Of a DNA stretch of 64,000 nucleotides, positions 33,931 through 41,716 are shown piece by piece; the first letter of the stretch is position 1; each line of letters starts with the position of its first letter. The DNA is from Sphingobacterium bambusae (GTDB lineage Bacteria; Bacteroidota; Bacteroidia; Sphingobacteriales; Sphingobacteriaceae). The notes under the pieces are model-generated. The model saw nothing but the letters and a program-made list of their open reading frames with translations. It was not told the origin of the DNA and searched no databases. Made by a program: the position numbers and the translations under genes. The DNA is taken from the NCBI RefSeq assembly GCF_033955345.1, contig NZ_CP138332.1, positions 3,844,001 through 3,908,000 of the forward strand, read 5' to 3'.

Positions 33931-34224
33931 GAACGATCGTTGCTAACAGGGGGGGGCAAAAGTGGGGATTTCTGCTCCGCAGACAGTTTTATAATTGGAC
34001 AGATGAATGAACGTGTCAGTAAACTTCGACCGCCAATGAAGCGTGAATCAATTGCCTTCACTTCCAAAAAAAATAGAAAAAGAATGCTGTTTAACATGGA
34101 TGTTAGATAACAAAGCGTTATAAGTCCCAAAGAGTAGCGTAGCTATTATGGGTGCGGAGTTATCTGTATCCGTTAACTTTGTCGTCCTTTTTGTTTATAT
34201 CTTCGTATTCTAATATAACAATTA
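33931..34224 (+). repeat. Cassette spacer 5 with G8 tract and attC-like cruciform
   Basis: This 294-base gap has no gene. GTTGCTAACA near 33949-33958 is followed by eight G (33959-33966). An imperfect cruciform AGATAAC/GTTATCT (34105-34111 with 34159-34165), with inner TCCCA/TGGG and AGC/GCT pairs, lies before the next damaged gene. The GGCGGGCTGA and GTGCTAAAAATCCC motifs of the earlier spacers are not present here. Confidence 0.45.
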
Positions 34225-34540
34225 ATGGATAAGAGGTTTACCGATATCATACAACTTATACAGCAATCGCGGAACAATGCGATAAAGGCGGTTAATATCG
34301 AGCTTATTACCTTATATTGGAATATAGGGACATACGTCAAACAAAAATTGTCTGTTGCCGAATGGGTGTAAAACGGTAAATGAATTAGCGGATTTCATTC
34401 AGAAAAATAATCCCGAGTGGAAAGGCTTTAACCGTGCGGGACTTTACAGAATGATACAATTCTATGAAACCTATGCCGAAACCAAATTTGTCGCCACAGC
34501 GCAGGTACAAATACAACACGCTGGAAAAACAAGAAACTAA
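34225..34540 (+). pseudogene. YhcG-type PDDEXK nuclease gene, frameshifted and truncated
   Basis: The frame from the ATG at 34225 gives MDKRFTDIIQLIQQSRNNAI, then NIELITLYWNIGTYVKQKLS and VAEWG, which is the N-terminal domain of DUF1016/YhcG proteins. It then reaches a TAA. The match continues in another frame from about 34367 (KTVNELADFIQKNNPEWKGF, then NRAGLYRMIQFYETYAE), so a frameshift lies near 34355-34365. The C-terminal nuclease domain is missing: the second frame ends at 34540. Intact members have about 330-360 residues. It is a decayed gene within the cassette region. Confidence 0.8.
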
Positions 34541-34779
34541 AATTGTCGCCACAGTGGGGCGACGATTACAATAATGCTTCCAAATCTACTCGAACAAATT
34601 TAAGATGCACATTTTTCTGGACGGCAAATTCGAACCGCTTCCGTAAATCTACGATTTGTGGAAATATTATAGTAACTTTAAGCAACGCAACGGAAAATGC
34701 AACAGCGTATAATAACGTCTTTTGGAGCGATCTCCTACGGACTCTATGCCAGGACGTTGTGCGTTAGTGGCGATATAAA
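34541..34779 (+). repeat. Cassette spacer 6 with attC-like inverted repeat
   Basis: No intact gene is present. A short frame near 34603-34710 (MHIFLDGKFEPLP, stop, then IYDLWKYYSNFKQRNGK) may be a gene remnant. AACGTC and GACGTT (about 34713-34760) flank GGAG/CTCC, and GCGTTAGTGGC follows 10-20 bases before the next start codon, similar to the GTTAGCAGC end of spacer 4. Confidence 0.45.
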
Positions 34780-35400
34780 ATGACTATAGCAAAACACATA
34801 ACGACAATTTTAATAGGACTGACTTTTGCATGTTGTAACAATTCGGTAAAGAGTGTTGATACTAACAATTTACATTCCGTAGGCACAATAAAACAAGTCT
34901 CCGACATCGAAAGTTCTACTAATTATCTAAATAATTCCGTCTTTATCGGACAAAAAATAAATGACTTTCTTTCCTCGGTTCAACAACTGTATGATGTAAA
35001 AAAAGAAACTATTTTCTTGGAAGGTGATGGTTTTGATATTTACAACGTGTATGAGAACGGACAAGTATTATTTGCCGTTGAGCCAGACATTGATAAACCA
35101 GACATTGCGTGGAGAATGCGGATATATAGTAGAGAAATCAAAACTGAAAAGGGAATTGGAGTTGGCTCTACGCTTGCCGATATAAAAGCGAATTATCAAA
35201 TTGAAAACATTGGAACGGAGGAAGGTTTAAATGTTCAAGTAGAAGATATTACCGTTGGTTTTCTTTTAGACGATTCGAACGGCCAGTGGGATATTATGGA
35301 AAACGAAAAAGTATTTAAAGAAATACCTATTCGAGAAATAATAATTTGGGGTACCCAAAGCTACTTGACATTAGATAAAAAAGTAAAACAAACTAACTAA
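34780..35400 (+). CDS. Lipoprotein, last gene of the cassette-like region
   Basis: This 206-residue protein has a lipoprotein-type signal (MTIAKHITTILIGLTFACCN, lipid Cys near 18). The body has the pattern IGQKINDFLSSVQQLYDV, FAVEPDIDKPDIAWRMRIYS and GIGVGSTLADIKANYQI, similar in style to periplasmic DUF1131-like lipoproteins, but I cannot assign it firmly. The gene starts just after a GTTAGTGGC-type spacer end, so it may be the last cassette of the array. Confidence 0.7.
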   Translation: MTIAKHITTILIGLTFACCNNSVKSVDTNNLHSVGTIKQVSDIESSTNYLNNSVFIGQKINDFLSSVQQLYDVKKETIFLEGDGFDIYNVYENGQVLFAVEPDIDKPDIAWRMRIYSREIKTEKGIGVGSTLADIKANYQIENIGTEEGLNVQVEDITVGFLLDDSNGQWDIMENEKVFKEIPIREIIIWGTQSYLTLDKKVKQTN

Positions 35401-35803
35401 TTAGCAGATTAGTTCAAGTTCCAATTGAAATGTTCGATTATTTGGCCTTTAAAATTCCTTTAGCAATTTTTACAGTAACCTACTTAACGAACATAGCAAT
35501 TAATGCAAAAGAAAAGACTGTTGGTAACTACTAACCATTAGTTTTGCCGAACAGGTAAGCGATGAAAAAACTGTTGAACGAATACGTATTTTGACTTATA
35601 CGGCAGCATTTTTAGGTATAAAAGCTATACAAGCCTGTGGAGAACCTGCTTTTTATCTTAGAACTGCTTAGCCGATATAAATGTTTTGCAGACACGCCGG
35701 CGCAATTGCAGGCACTAGCTGATTCATGTTGCGCATGGTGGGAAGACCCCATAGCCAATGTGATCTTCCTCGATATTCACTTTATTGTCCAAAGTTCTAA
35801 AAG
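35401..35803 (+). other. Stretch with a decayed gene fragment
   Basis: There is no intact gene in these 400 bases. One frame at about 35532-35671 reads ISFAEQVSDEKTVERIRILT, then YTAAFLGIKAIQACGEPAFY and LRTA before a stop, without a start codon. It looks like the end of a lost gene of unknown family. The rest shows nothing recognisable. Confidence 0.4.
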
Positions 35804-36844
35804 TCAGAAAATTTGAGAATTAGCTTTGAAGTCAGTAAAAGTCTTGCCATCATAACGATACACTCCATGTAAAGTTCCAAACAAAATAGCTTCATCATTC
35901 GCTTCCATAATTCCGAAAATCATTTCTTCATTAGTCTTTATTAGTTCAGGAAGCACCTCGTTATCCTGTAGGGAATTCTTGTTATAGCGGGAAATTGTCC
36001 ATGAGCTATCGTTATTATTGGTCGGTAAGTCATTTACTAACTTTTTTTTAATGGCACTGTTTGCACTAATCCAGATGTTACCAGTTTTGTCTTCGTAAAT
36101 ATAGCCGACAAAACTTGTTGTATAACGTATAAATATCCCTCCGTTATAGCGCCAAAGCCCATCCTGACCACCTAGCCAAATATTGCCCAATTTATCTTCG
36201 ATGATGGTGCGAACATTTGTAAAAGGCGTACCATTGTGGGTTAAAATAGTACCTGTCTTCCCATCATAAATATAAACACCAGCCTGTGTGGCCACCCAGA
36301 ATTTCCCAGTTTTGTCTTCCATGATCCAGTTGACATTATTGCTGGGGAGGCCATCTTTTGTTGTAAAATTTCGAAAAGACTTTCCATCGAAACGGCTTGC
36401 CCCGCTTTCCGTGCTGAACCAAATAATCCCGTTTCTATCTTCATAGATTTCAGTAACCCGATCATTAGCTAGCCCATTTTTAGTAGTAAAATTACGAAAG
36501 GATTTGCCATCGTAGTAAAAAACACCCGAGCCGACAGAGGAGAACCAAAAATTTCCACTTCTATCTTCTAGAACCGAAAAAAAGCGAGCTGAAGTGACGC
36601 GATTTGTGATATTTGTAAATGATGTTCCATCATATCGAAAAATTCCGTCAAATGCAGCAATCCAAATATTTCCCTTTCTATCCTGCTTTATATTGCGGGT
36701 GATATTGTTTGGTGCGATGGGGATGCCATGCTTTTTTCTAGAAATAATGTCGTCTTTTGGTAGGTCTGTTTTATTTTGCCCTGTACAAGAAGTGTAAACA
36801 ATAAGACTCAATAACAGGATGTAAATATTTGCGTAGATTTTCAT
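35804..36844 (-). CDS. Two-component-regulator-type beta-propeller lipoprotein
   Basis: This 346-residue protein has a lipoprotein signal (MKIYANIYILLLSLIVYTSC) and at least five Reg_prop-type repeats of about 40 residues: EDRSGNFWFSSVGSGVFYYD, EDRNGIIWFSTESGASRFDG, EDKTGKFWVATQAGVYIYDG, EDKLGNIWLGGQDGLWRYNG and EDKTGNIWISANSAIKK. Such propellers form the sensor part of hybrid two-component systems. Here there is no membrane-kinase part: the protein stands alone on the cell surface or in the periplasm. It is divergent from a ToxR-like membrane regulator 100 bases away, its likely partner. Confidence 0.88.
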   Translation of the reverse strand: MKIYANIYILLLSLIVYTSCTGQNKTDLPKDDIISRKKHGIPIAPNNITRNIKQDRKGNIWIAAFDGIFRYDGTSFTNITNRVTSARFFSVLEDRSGNFWFSSVGSGVFYYDGKSFRNFTTKNGLANDRVTEIYEDRNGIIWFSTESGASRFDGKSFRNFTTKDGLPSNNVNWIMEDKTGKFWVATQAGVYIYDGKTGTILTHNGTPFTNVRTIIEDKLGNIWLGGQDGLWRYNGGIFIRYTTSFVGYIYEDKTGNIWISANSAIKKKLVNDLPTNNNDSSWTISRYNKNSLQDNEVLPELIKTNEEMIFGIMEANDEAILFGTLHGVYRYDGKTFTDFKANSQIF

Positions 36845-36946
36845 ATCTTAAACAGTTAATTCAGCGAAATTACGTTGATATATTTTAGGCCTGCGAATCA
36901 GCGGTGTAAATAAAAATGTAAACTTTGTAAATATTTCCGCATCATT

Positions 36947-37843
36947 ATGTTTTATCATAAAAATTCCCTCTCTGGGAAACACAAATACATATTCGGATTT
37001 ACATTCCTCATATTTATGGCGGTCGGTTGCTTGGCTTTTAGTATGAAAGGAATTGACGACTTTGATAGCGCTAAAAGGGAAGTTTTACTCCGAGGGATTG
37101 GGCACGAAGTGCTATTACAAACGGGGGACAGTACGTCGCGATTACTTCCTATAGAAAAGGTTGCTGAAGATGAATACCAAATTAGGTTTGAAAACGAAAT
37201 TGCCTTTCAACCAGAAACTCTCGTAAATACTACAAGGCATTTGTTGGCCAAAGCTCGATTTGTAAACGATTACATTGTTAACGTTGTGAATTGTAGCAAC
37301 GGCAGTGTTACTTATGGATTTGCTATATCTGGGGATAGGAGAGATGATATTGTACCATGCATAGGAAGAGAGCAACCAAGGGCGTGTTACATAATTCACA
37401 TTAAGTTCCAACCGACAGGAATGAATACCGGAAAGCACATATATCTTTTAGGAGGACTACCATTTTTGGCTTGTGTTGGTTTTATTTTTGTAAGATCTGT
37501 TAAATCTCAAAGAATCTTATCTAACAATCATGCTTCCAAGATATTCACTTTTGGTTCAGTTGTTTTCGATGCGGAGAAGCAGCAATTAATAAAAAATGAC
37601 GAGCCCATAGAGCTGACTGGAACAGAAACACGTCTGCTACTTATTTTTGCTTTGTCTCCTAACGAGACCATTGAAAGAAGCCGTCTCCAAAAAGAGATTT
37701 GGGAAGATAATGGTGTTATCGTGGGACGTAGCTTAGATATGTTCATTTCAAAACTTAGAAAAAAAATGAAATTTGACCCCGCTATAAAAATTGTAGTTGT
37801 ACGAGGCAAAGGCTATAAGCTTGAAACTACCTCTAAAAGTTGA
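36947..37843 (+). CDS. Membrane-bound ToxR-like transcriptional regulator
   Basis: In this 298-residue protein two membrane helices (YIFGFTFLIFMAVGCLAFSM at about 14-33 and IYLLGGLPFLACVGFIFV at about 165-182) frame a periplasmic sensor domain. The cytoplasmic C-terminus is an OmpR/PhoB-type winged helix (FGSVVFDAEKQQLIKNDEPI, LTGTETRLLLIFALSPNETI, RSLDMFISKLRKKMKFD, VVRGKGYKLE). It resembles ToxR in principle but with the DNA-binding domain at the C-terminus. It probably responds to a periplasmic signal and acts on the divergent propeller gene; that link is inferred from the shared 102-base control region. Confidence 0.88.
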   Translation: MFYHKNSLSGKHKYIFGFTFLIFMAVGCLAFSMKGIDDFDSAKREVLLRGIGHEVLLQTGDSTSRLLPIEKVAEDEYQIRFENEIAFQPETLVNTTRHLLAKARFVNDYIVNVVNCSNGSVTYGFAISGDRRDDIVPCIGREQPRACYIIHIKFQPTGMNTGKHIYLLGGLPFLACVGFIFVRSVKSQRILSNNHASKIFTFGSVVFDAEKQQLIKNDEPIELTGTETRLLLIFALSPNETIERSRLQKEIWEDNGVIVGRSLDMFISKLRKKMKFDPAIKIVVVRGKGYKLETTSKS

Positions 37844-37921
37844 GCGCCATTTTAACACGTGTTTTTGTATAATATTGTCCGTTATCGCTGTTTTTAAGGA
37901 TCACTAGTAAATGTTGAGCAT

Positions 37922-38581
37922 ATGAATTTCATAAAGAAATTATTGAATTTGAAACAGTCTTTACAATTTAAAGAAGACGATAAGGGGATTCACCAGCTTG
38001 GCGGAGATGTACCTTCCTCGTTCAAAATTCCTGATAACGAGTTTTTTGGCGGCTTTCAATATTTGGGATGCATAAATAATGCTGACAAATATTTTTCATG
38101 GTTGCCGTTTCCATTGCATTTAATTTGTCCAATTTTTACGGACTTTGACTATGTTTTCTTAGATTACACAAATCCAAATGAACCAAAACTTATTTACCCG
38201 ACAAACTCGGCAGAAATAACAACTGCTTATGATGAATTGACTAAAGATTCTTATGTAATTTATAATAAGGCGAACTTTTCACTGGCACTATTTGACGGGG
38301 TAAATGATGAAAATGAATTTGAAATTGTGGCTCTTGCAGGTAGACCTTACTGGACACAATCCGCTGAGGCACCTAATTGCCCCAAATCAAAAAGAAAAAT
38401 GCGGTTTGTTTGTCAACTTATGAGTAATGGGCCGATTACAGCTAGAGAGAAAAATTTTGAAGGAGAAAGTCCGTATTACGAAAAGCTATTTAAAGAATTG
38501 AACTTTTGGTGTGACGGAGATTTGAAGATATTCTTTGAGCCGAATTCGAAAGTCGCTTGTTATTTTATACAAAATACATAA
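37922..38581 (+). CDS. DUF1963/YwqG-like protein
   Basis: This 219-residue soluble protein has hallmarks similar to DUF1963 (YwqG) proteins: HQLGGDVPSSFKIPDN, then PYWTQSAEAPNCPKSKRKMR followed by FVCQLMS, and the end GDGDLKIFFEPNSK-like strand (CDGDLKIFFEPNSKVACYFI). The match rests on the GG, the paired cysteine region and the Q-rich strand, and remains tentative. It has no signal peptide. It stands alone after the regulator gene, preceded by a GTTATCGCTG string that vaguely resembles the cassette ends. Confidence 0.6.
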   Translation: MNFIKKLLNLKQSLQFKEDDKGIHQLGGDVPSSFKIPDNEFFGGFQYLGCINNADKYFSWLPFPLHLICPIFTDFDYVFLDYTNPNEPKLIYPTNSAEITTAYDELTKDSYVIYNKANFSLALFDGVNDENEFEIVALAGRPYWTQSAEAPNCPKSKRKMRFVCQLMSNGPITAREKNFEGESPYYEKLFKELNFWCDGDLKIFFEPNSKVACYFIQNT

Positions 38582-38869
38582 TACAGTCAACAGCAGTAAT
38601 GAGTTGTAGGTGTAATTTGATATTTAAAAGATTGTAGCCCTAAATAATATTCCAAAACTTTATCGATTACGGGAACTATTATTTCGGTTGCTTCTAAATC
38701 CTGATTTTATAGTAAATAAAAGCATTCTAATAACGTTAAAAAAACCTAAATAAGGTAAAAAACCGAACGGCTCATCACGCATCTCTTTCAGTTTTGTTTC
38801 CGATTTCGGAAATAAAAACAGATATTTAGGAAATACTGCAGTATTAAATCCTAAACATTAAACCCGTCT
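38582..38869. other. Gene-free control region of the GH29/GH20 operon
   Basis: These 288 AT-rich bases carry no gene. They separate the accessory region from the + strand operon and should hold its promoter. A clear TAnnTTTG element was not found. ATTTAGGAAATACTGCAGTA (near 38823) contains a short CTGCAG palindrome only. Confidence 0.4.
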
Positions 38870-39976
38870 ATGAATAGAGTTGAAGCGTGGTACACCGTAG
38901 ATTCCGAACAAGAGATTGATTCGCCGGCCTTACTCATTTTTCCAGAACGTATTCGTCACAATATACAACTTGCCATAGCGATGATTGGGGATGTGAAACG
39001 TCTTCGTCCGCATGTTAAAACCCATAAAAGCAAACACATCACCCAATTACAGCAGGAAGCAGGCATTCAGAAATTCAAATGTGCGACAATCGCGGAAGCG
39101 CAAATGCTTGCAGATTGTGGTGCGGAAGATGTTTTGTTAGCCTATCCTGTGCAAGGTCCGAAAGTTGCAAGACTGCTGCGTCTTATACAGCAGTATCCGC
39201 AAACGCGCTTTTCAACCTTGATCGATGCGGTTTCTTCGGCTAAGGAAATTGCGCGCATGGCAAACGAGTTGAACCTTTCTGTGGATGTTTTTGTAGATCT
39301 CGATTTGGGCATGGGACGCACAGGAATATTACTCGGCGACGAGGCACTGGCTTTATACCGTTTTGCGGCAAGCACGGAAGGATTGAACTGTCGTGGTTTT
39401 CACGGCTATGATGGTCATGTTCGTGATTTGGAACTTGAAAAGCGAAAAATACGTTGTGAGCATTCATTAAAGTCAATTTTGAAGATGACTGCGGTATTGC
39501 AAGCAGAAGGAATTGCAAAACCCGAGCTTGTGATGGGAGGTTCGCCTACTTTTCCGGTGTATGTTGATTATCCGGAAGTAGAATGCAGTCCGGGCACGTT
39601 CGTGCTATGGGATAAGGGGTATACGGATTTATTGCCAGAGCAGCATTTTCTACCAGCCGCCGTATTATTAGCGCGTGTTGTCTCTATTCCCGCAGAAAAT
39701 CATCTCTGTTTGGATCTGGGCTATAAAGCCGTTGCTTCCGAAAACCCCTTGGAAAATAGGTTTTTCTTTTTGAATGCAACCGGTATCATTGCTGTAGGTC
39801 AGAGCGAAGAACACCTCGTTGTTCGTCATCGCGCCGAAGAGATATATGCTATTGGCGACATTTTTTACGCCTTACCGGTACATGTTTGTCCGACGGTAGC
39901 TTTATACGATGAGCTGTATGTTGTGAACGATGGTCAATTGACAGCAACTTGGCAAGTAGATGCTCGCGGCAGGTAA
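38870..39976 (+). CDS. D-threonine-aldolase-family PLP enzyme
   Basis: This 368-residue protein has an alanine-racemase-type barrel at the N-terminus with the PLP lysine in RPHVKTHKSK (near residue 50), DVFVDLDLGMGRTGI and the FHGYDGHVRD block. The C-terminal domain has the DSD1-type metal-binding end VCPTVALYDELYVVNDGQ (the His near the preceding VHVC and the Cys are the usual zinc ligands). Such enzymes cleave D-threonine/D-allothreonine or dehydrate D-serine-like substrates. As the first gene of the operon with a RidA and a dipeptidase, it suggests degradation of D-amino acids freed from peptides. Confidence 0.88.
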   Translation: MNRVEAWYTVDSEQEIDSPALLIFPERIRHNIQLAIAMIGDVKRLRPHVKTHKSKHITQLQQEAGIQKFKCATIAEAQMLADCGAEDVLLAYPVQGPKVARLLRLIQQYPQTRFSTLIDAVSSAKEIARMANELNLSVDVFVDLDLGMGRTGILLGDEALALYRFAASTEGLNCRGFHGYDGHVRDLELEKRKIRCEHSLKSILKMTAVLQAEGIAKPELVMGGSPTFPVYVDYPEVECSPGTFVLWDKGYTDLLPEQHFLPAAVLLARVVSIPAENHLCLDLGYKAVASENPLENRFFFLNATGIIAVGQSEEHLVVRHRAEEIYAIGDIFYALPVHVCPTVALYDELYVVNDGQLTATWQVDARGR

Positions 39977-40078
39977 TTGTCAAACACAAAAACGCATACT
40001 AACTTTTTTCACTAACACACATTTCTTTCGCAGCCTAAACCGTGAAAGAGCAAAAACAACCCTAATAACGATTATTTT

Positions 40079-41716
40079 ATGAAGAGACTATTTTTTATTT
40101 GTTTATCCATCTTTTTTCTATCGCCTTGTTTTGCACAAAATGATTTGGTAACCGATGATGAATCGAGTAGCTACAATCTTAACAAACCCGAACGCATGGA
40201 GTGGCTGCGAAATACTGGAGCCGGATTATTTGTCCATTTTAGTGTGGATGCGCAATTAGGCATTGTTATCAGTCACGCCTTGGTGGGTGCATCAAAAGAA
40301 TTTGAGCATAAATTTTTTGAGGAGTTACCTAAAACGTTTAACCCATCTCGTTTTGACCCGCAGGAGCTTGCCATTTTAGCAAAACTTGCCGGCATGAAAT
40401 ATATTGTGTTTACCACAAAGCACCACAGCGGTTTTTGCATGTGGGATACAAAAACTACCGCTTTTAATATTATGAATACGCCCTATGGGAAAGACTTGCT
40501 AAAAGAATATGTCGATGCGACGCGAGCAGCAGGTTTGGGCGTTGGCTATTATTTCTCTCCGGAAGATTTCCTGTTCCTACGTGAACATCAAATTCCGATT
40601 AATAGACCGGCTCAGCCCTTGACACCGGAACTAGCCAAAGCCTATGATGCATACACAAGACAACAGTGCGAAGAACTCTTGACCAATTATGGGAAAATTG
40701 ACGTTTTGTTTATCGATGGTGATCCGAAAGAAGTTGTAAAAGAAGTGAGTTGGCGCTTGCAGCCGGATATCTTGATTACGCGCGGAGCCATCAAAACACC
40801 GGAGCAAGTGTTGCCGGGAACGCAAATTGATGAACCCTGGTTATCGTGTATTACGATGGGAACGGCTTGGCAATATCAACCAACCAACGATCGCTACAAA
40901 TCGGGTACCGAATTGCTGCAATTGTTAATTGAAGCCCGAGCGAAAGGAGGATCCTTGTTGTTAAATGTCGGGCCTAAGCCCAATGGGGAACTTCCTATCG
41001 AACAAGAAGAGCGCTTACGCGAAATGGCAGCTTGGCATTTCGTGAACCGGGAAGCTATGGATAGCGTACGTGGGTGGGTGGTTAGTCATGAGCAAAATAT
41101 TTGGTTTACCGCAAAGAACGATAGGAAAACGCTGTACGCGATTGTCACAGAGGCACAGGACTGGAAAGAAGGAACACGGCAGAAATTTTTAATTCAATCG
41201 GCAAAAGCAACAGCGAAAACATCGGTAAGTGTTTTAGGGCAGAATAGTGAGGTGATCGAATATAAAAGCGATGACGTAACATGTTATTTTGAACAGACGG
41301 CTCAAGGTCTTCAGGTTTCGGTGGTTAAAGCGCAGCGCCTTTATGATGATCACCGTTGGCCAAATCCCGTCGTTATTAAAATCGATGGCGTAGAACCTGT
41401 GATCGATCGTGCTGTAAATGTGGAAACGGGAGCAAGCGAAACAACTGCAACAGGAGTAAAACTGGAAGGTATGGTGCATGATTTCGATGGGAAAGCAAGT
41501 AAAGCTTACTTTTATTACCGTCCTTATGCCGGCCAAGTGGAAACATTATATGCAGGCAAATGGTTGAAGACCAAAGAGGTCGCCATTGCCAAAGATGGAA
41601 AGTTTCAAATTGTCGCTCCTGAACTGAAAAAAGGGCAACAATATGAATACAAAGCCGTCGCTATTCAATCTGGATTATCTGTGGAAGCCGAAAGTAAAAT
41701 TTATAGAGGTAATTAA
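40079..41716 (+). CDS. Secreted alpha-L-fucosidase-type GH29 enzyme
   Basis: This 545-residue protein has a signal peptide (MKRLFFICLSIFFLSPCFAQ). The GH29 barrel has MEWLRNTGAGLFVHFSVDAQ, MKYIVFTTKHHSGFCMWDTK, GLGVGYYFSPEDF and IDVLFIDGDPKEV, where the nucleophile Asp is expected, and GSLLLNVGPKPNGELP. The motif GMFIHWG of typical fucosidases is altered to GLFVHFSVD, so substrate preference may differ. A beta-rich C-terminal part of about 200 residues follows. Its stop overlaps the GH20 start by one base, so the two periplasmic glycosidases are made together, probably to trim one glycan. Confidence 0.9.
   Translation: MKRLFFICLSIFFLSPCFAQNDLVTDDESSSYNLNKPERMEWLRNTGAGLFVHFSVDAQLGIVISHALVGASKEFEHKFFEELPKTFNPSRFDPQELAILAKLAGMKYIVFTTKHHSGFCMWDTKTTAFNIMNTPYGKDLLKEYVDATRAAGLGVGYYFSPEDFLFLREHQIPINRPAQPLTPELAKAYDAYTRQQCEELLTNYGKIDVLFIDGDPKEVVKEVSWRLQPDILITRGAIKTPEQVLPGTQIDEPWLSCITMGTAWQYQPTNDRYKSGTELLQLLIEARAKGGSLLLNVGPKPNGELPIEQEERLREMAAWHFVNREAMDSVRGWVVSHEQNIWFTAKNDRKTLYAIVTEAQDWKEGTRQKFLIQSAKATAKTSVSVLGQNSEVIEYKSDDVTCYFEQTAQGLQVSVVKAQRLYDDHRWPNPVVIKIDGVEPVIDRAVNVETGASETTATGVKLEGMVHDFDGKASKAYFYYRPYAGQVETLYAGKWLKTKEVAIAKDGKFQIVAPELKKGQQYEYKAVAIQSGLSVEAESKIYRGN

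Noticed and set aside
30600..34800. CRISPR array
   Set aside because: Repeats are long, imperfect, 700-1000 bases apart and separated by genes, not by short unique spacers; no cas genes are seen.
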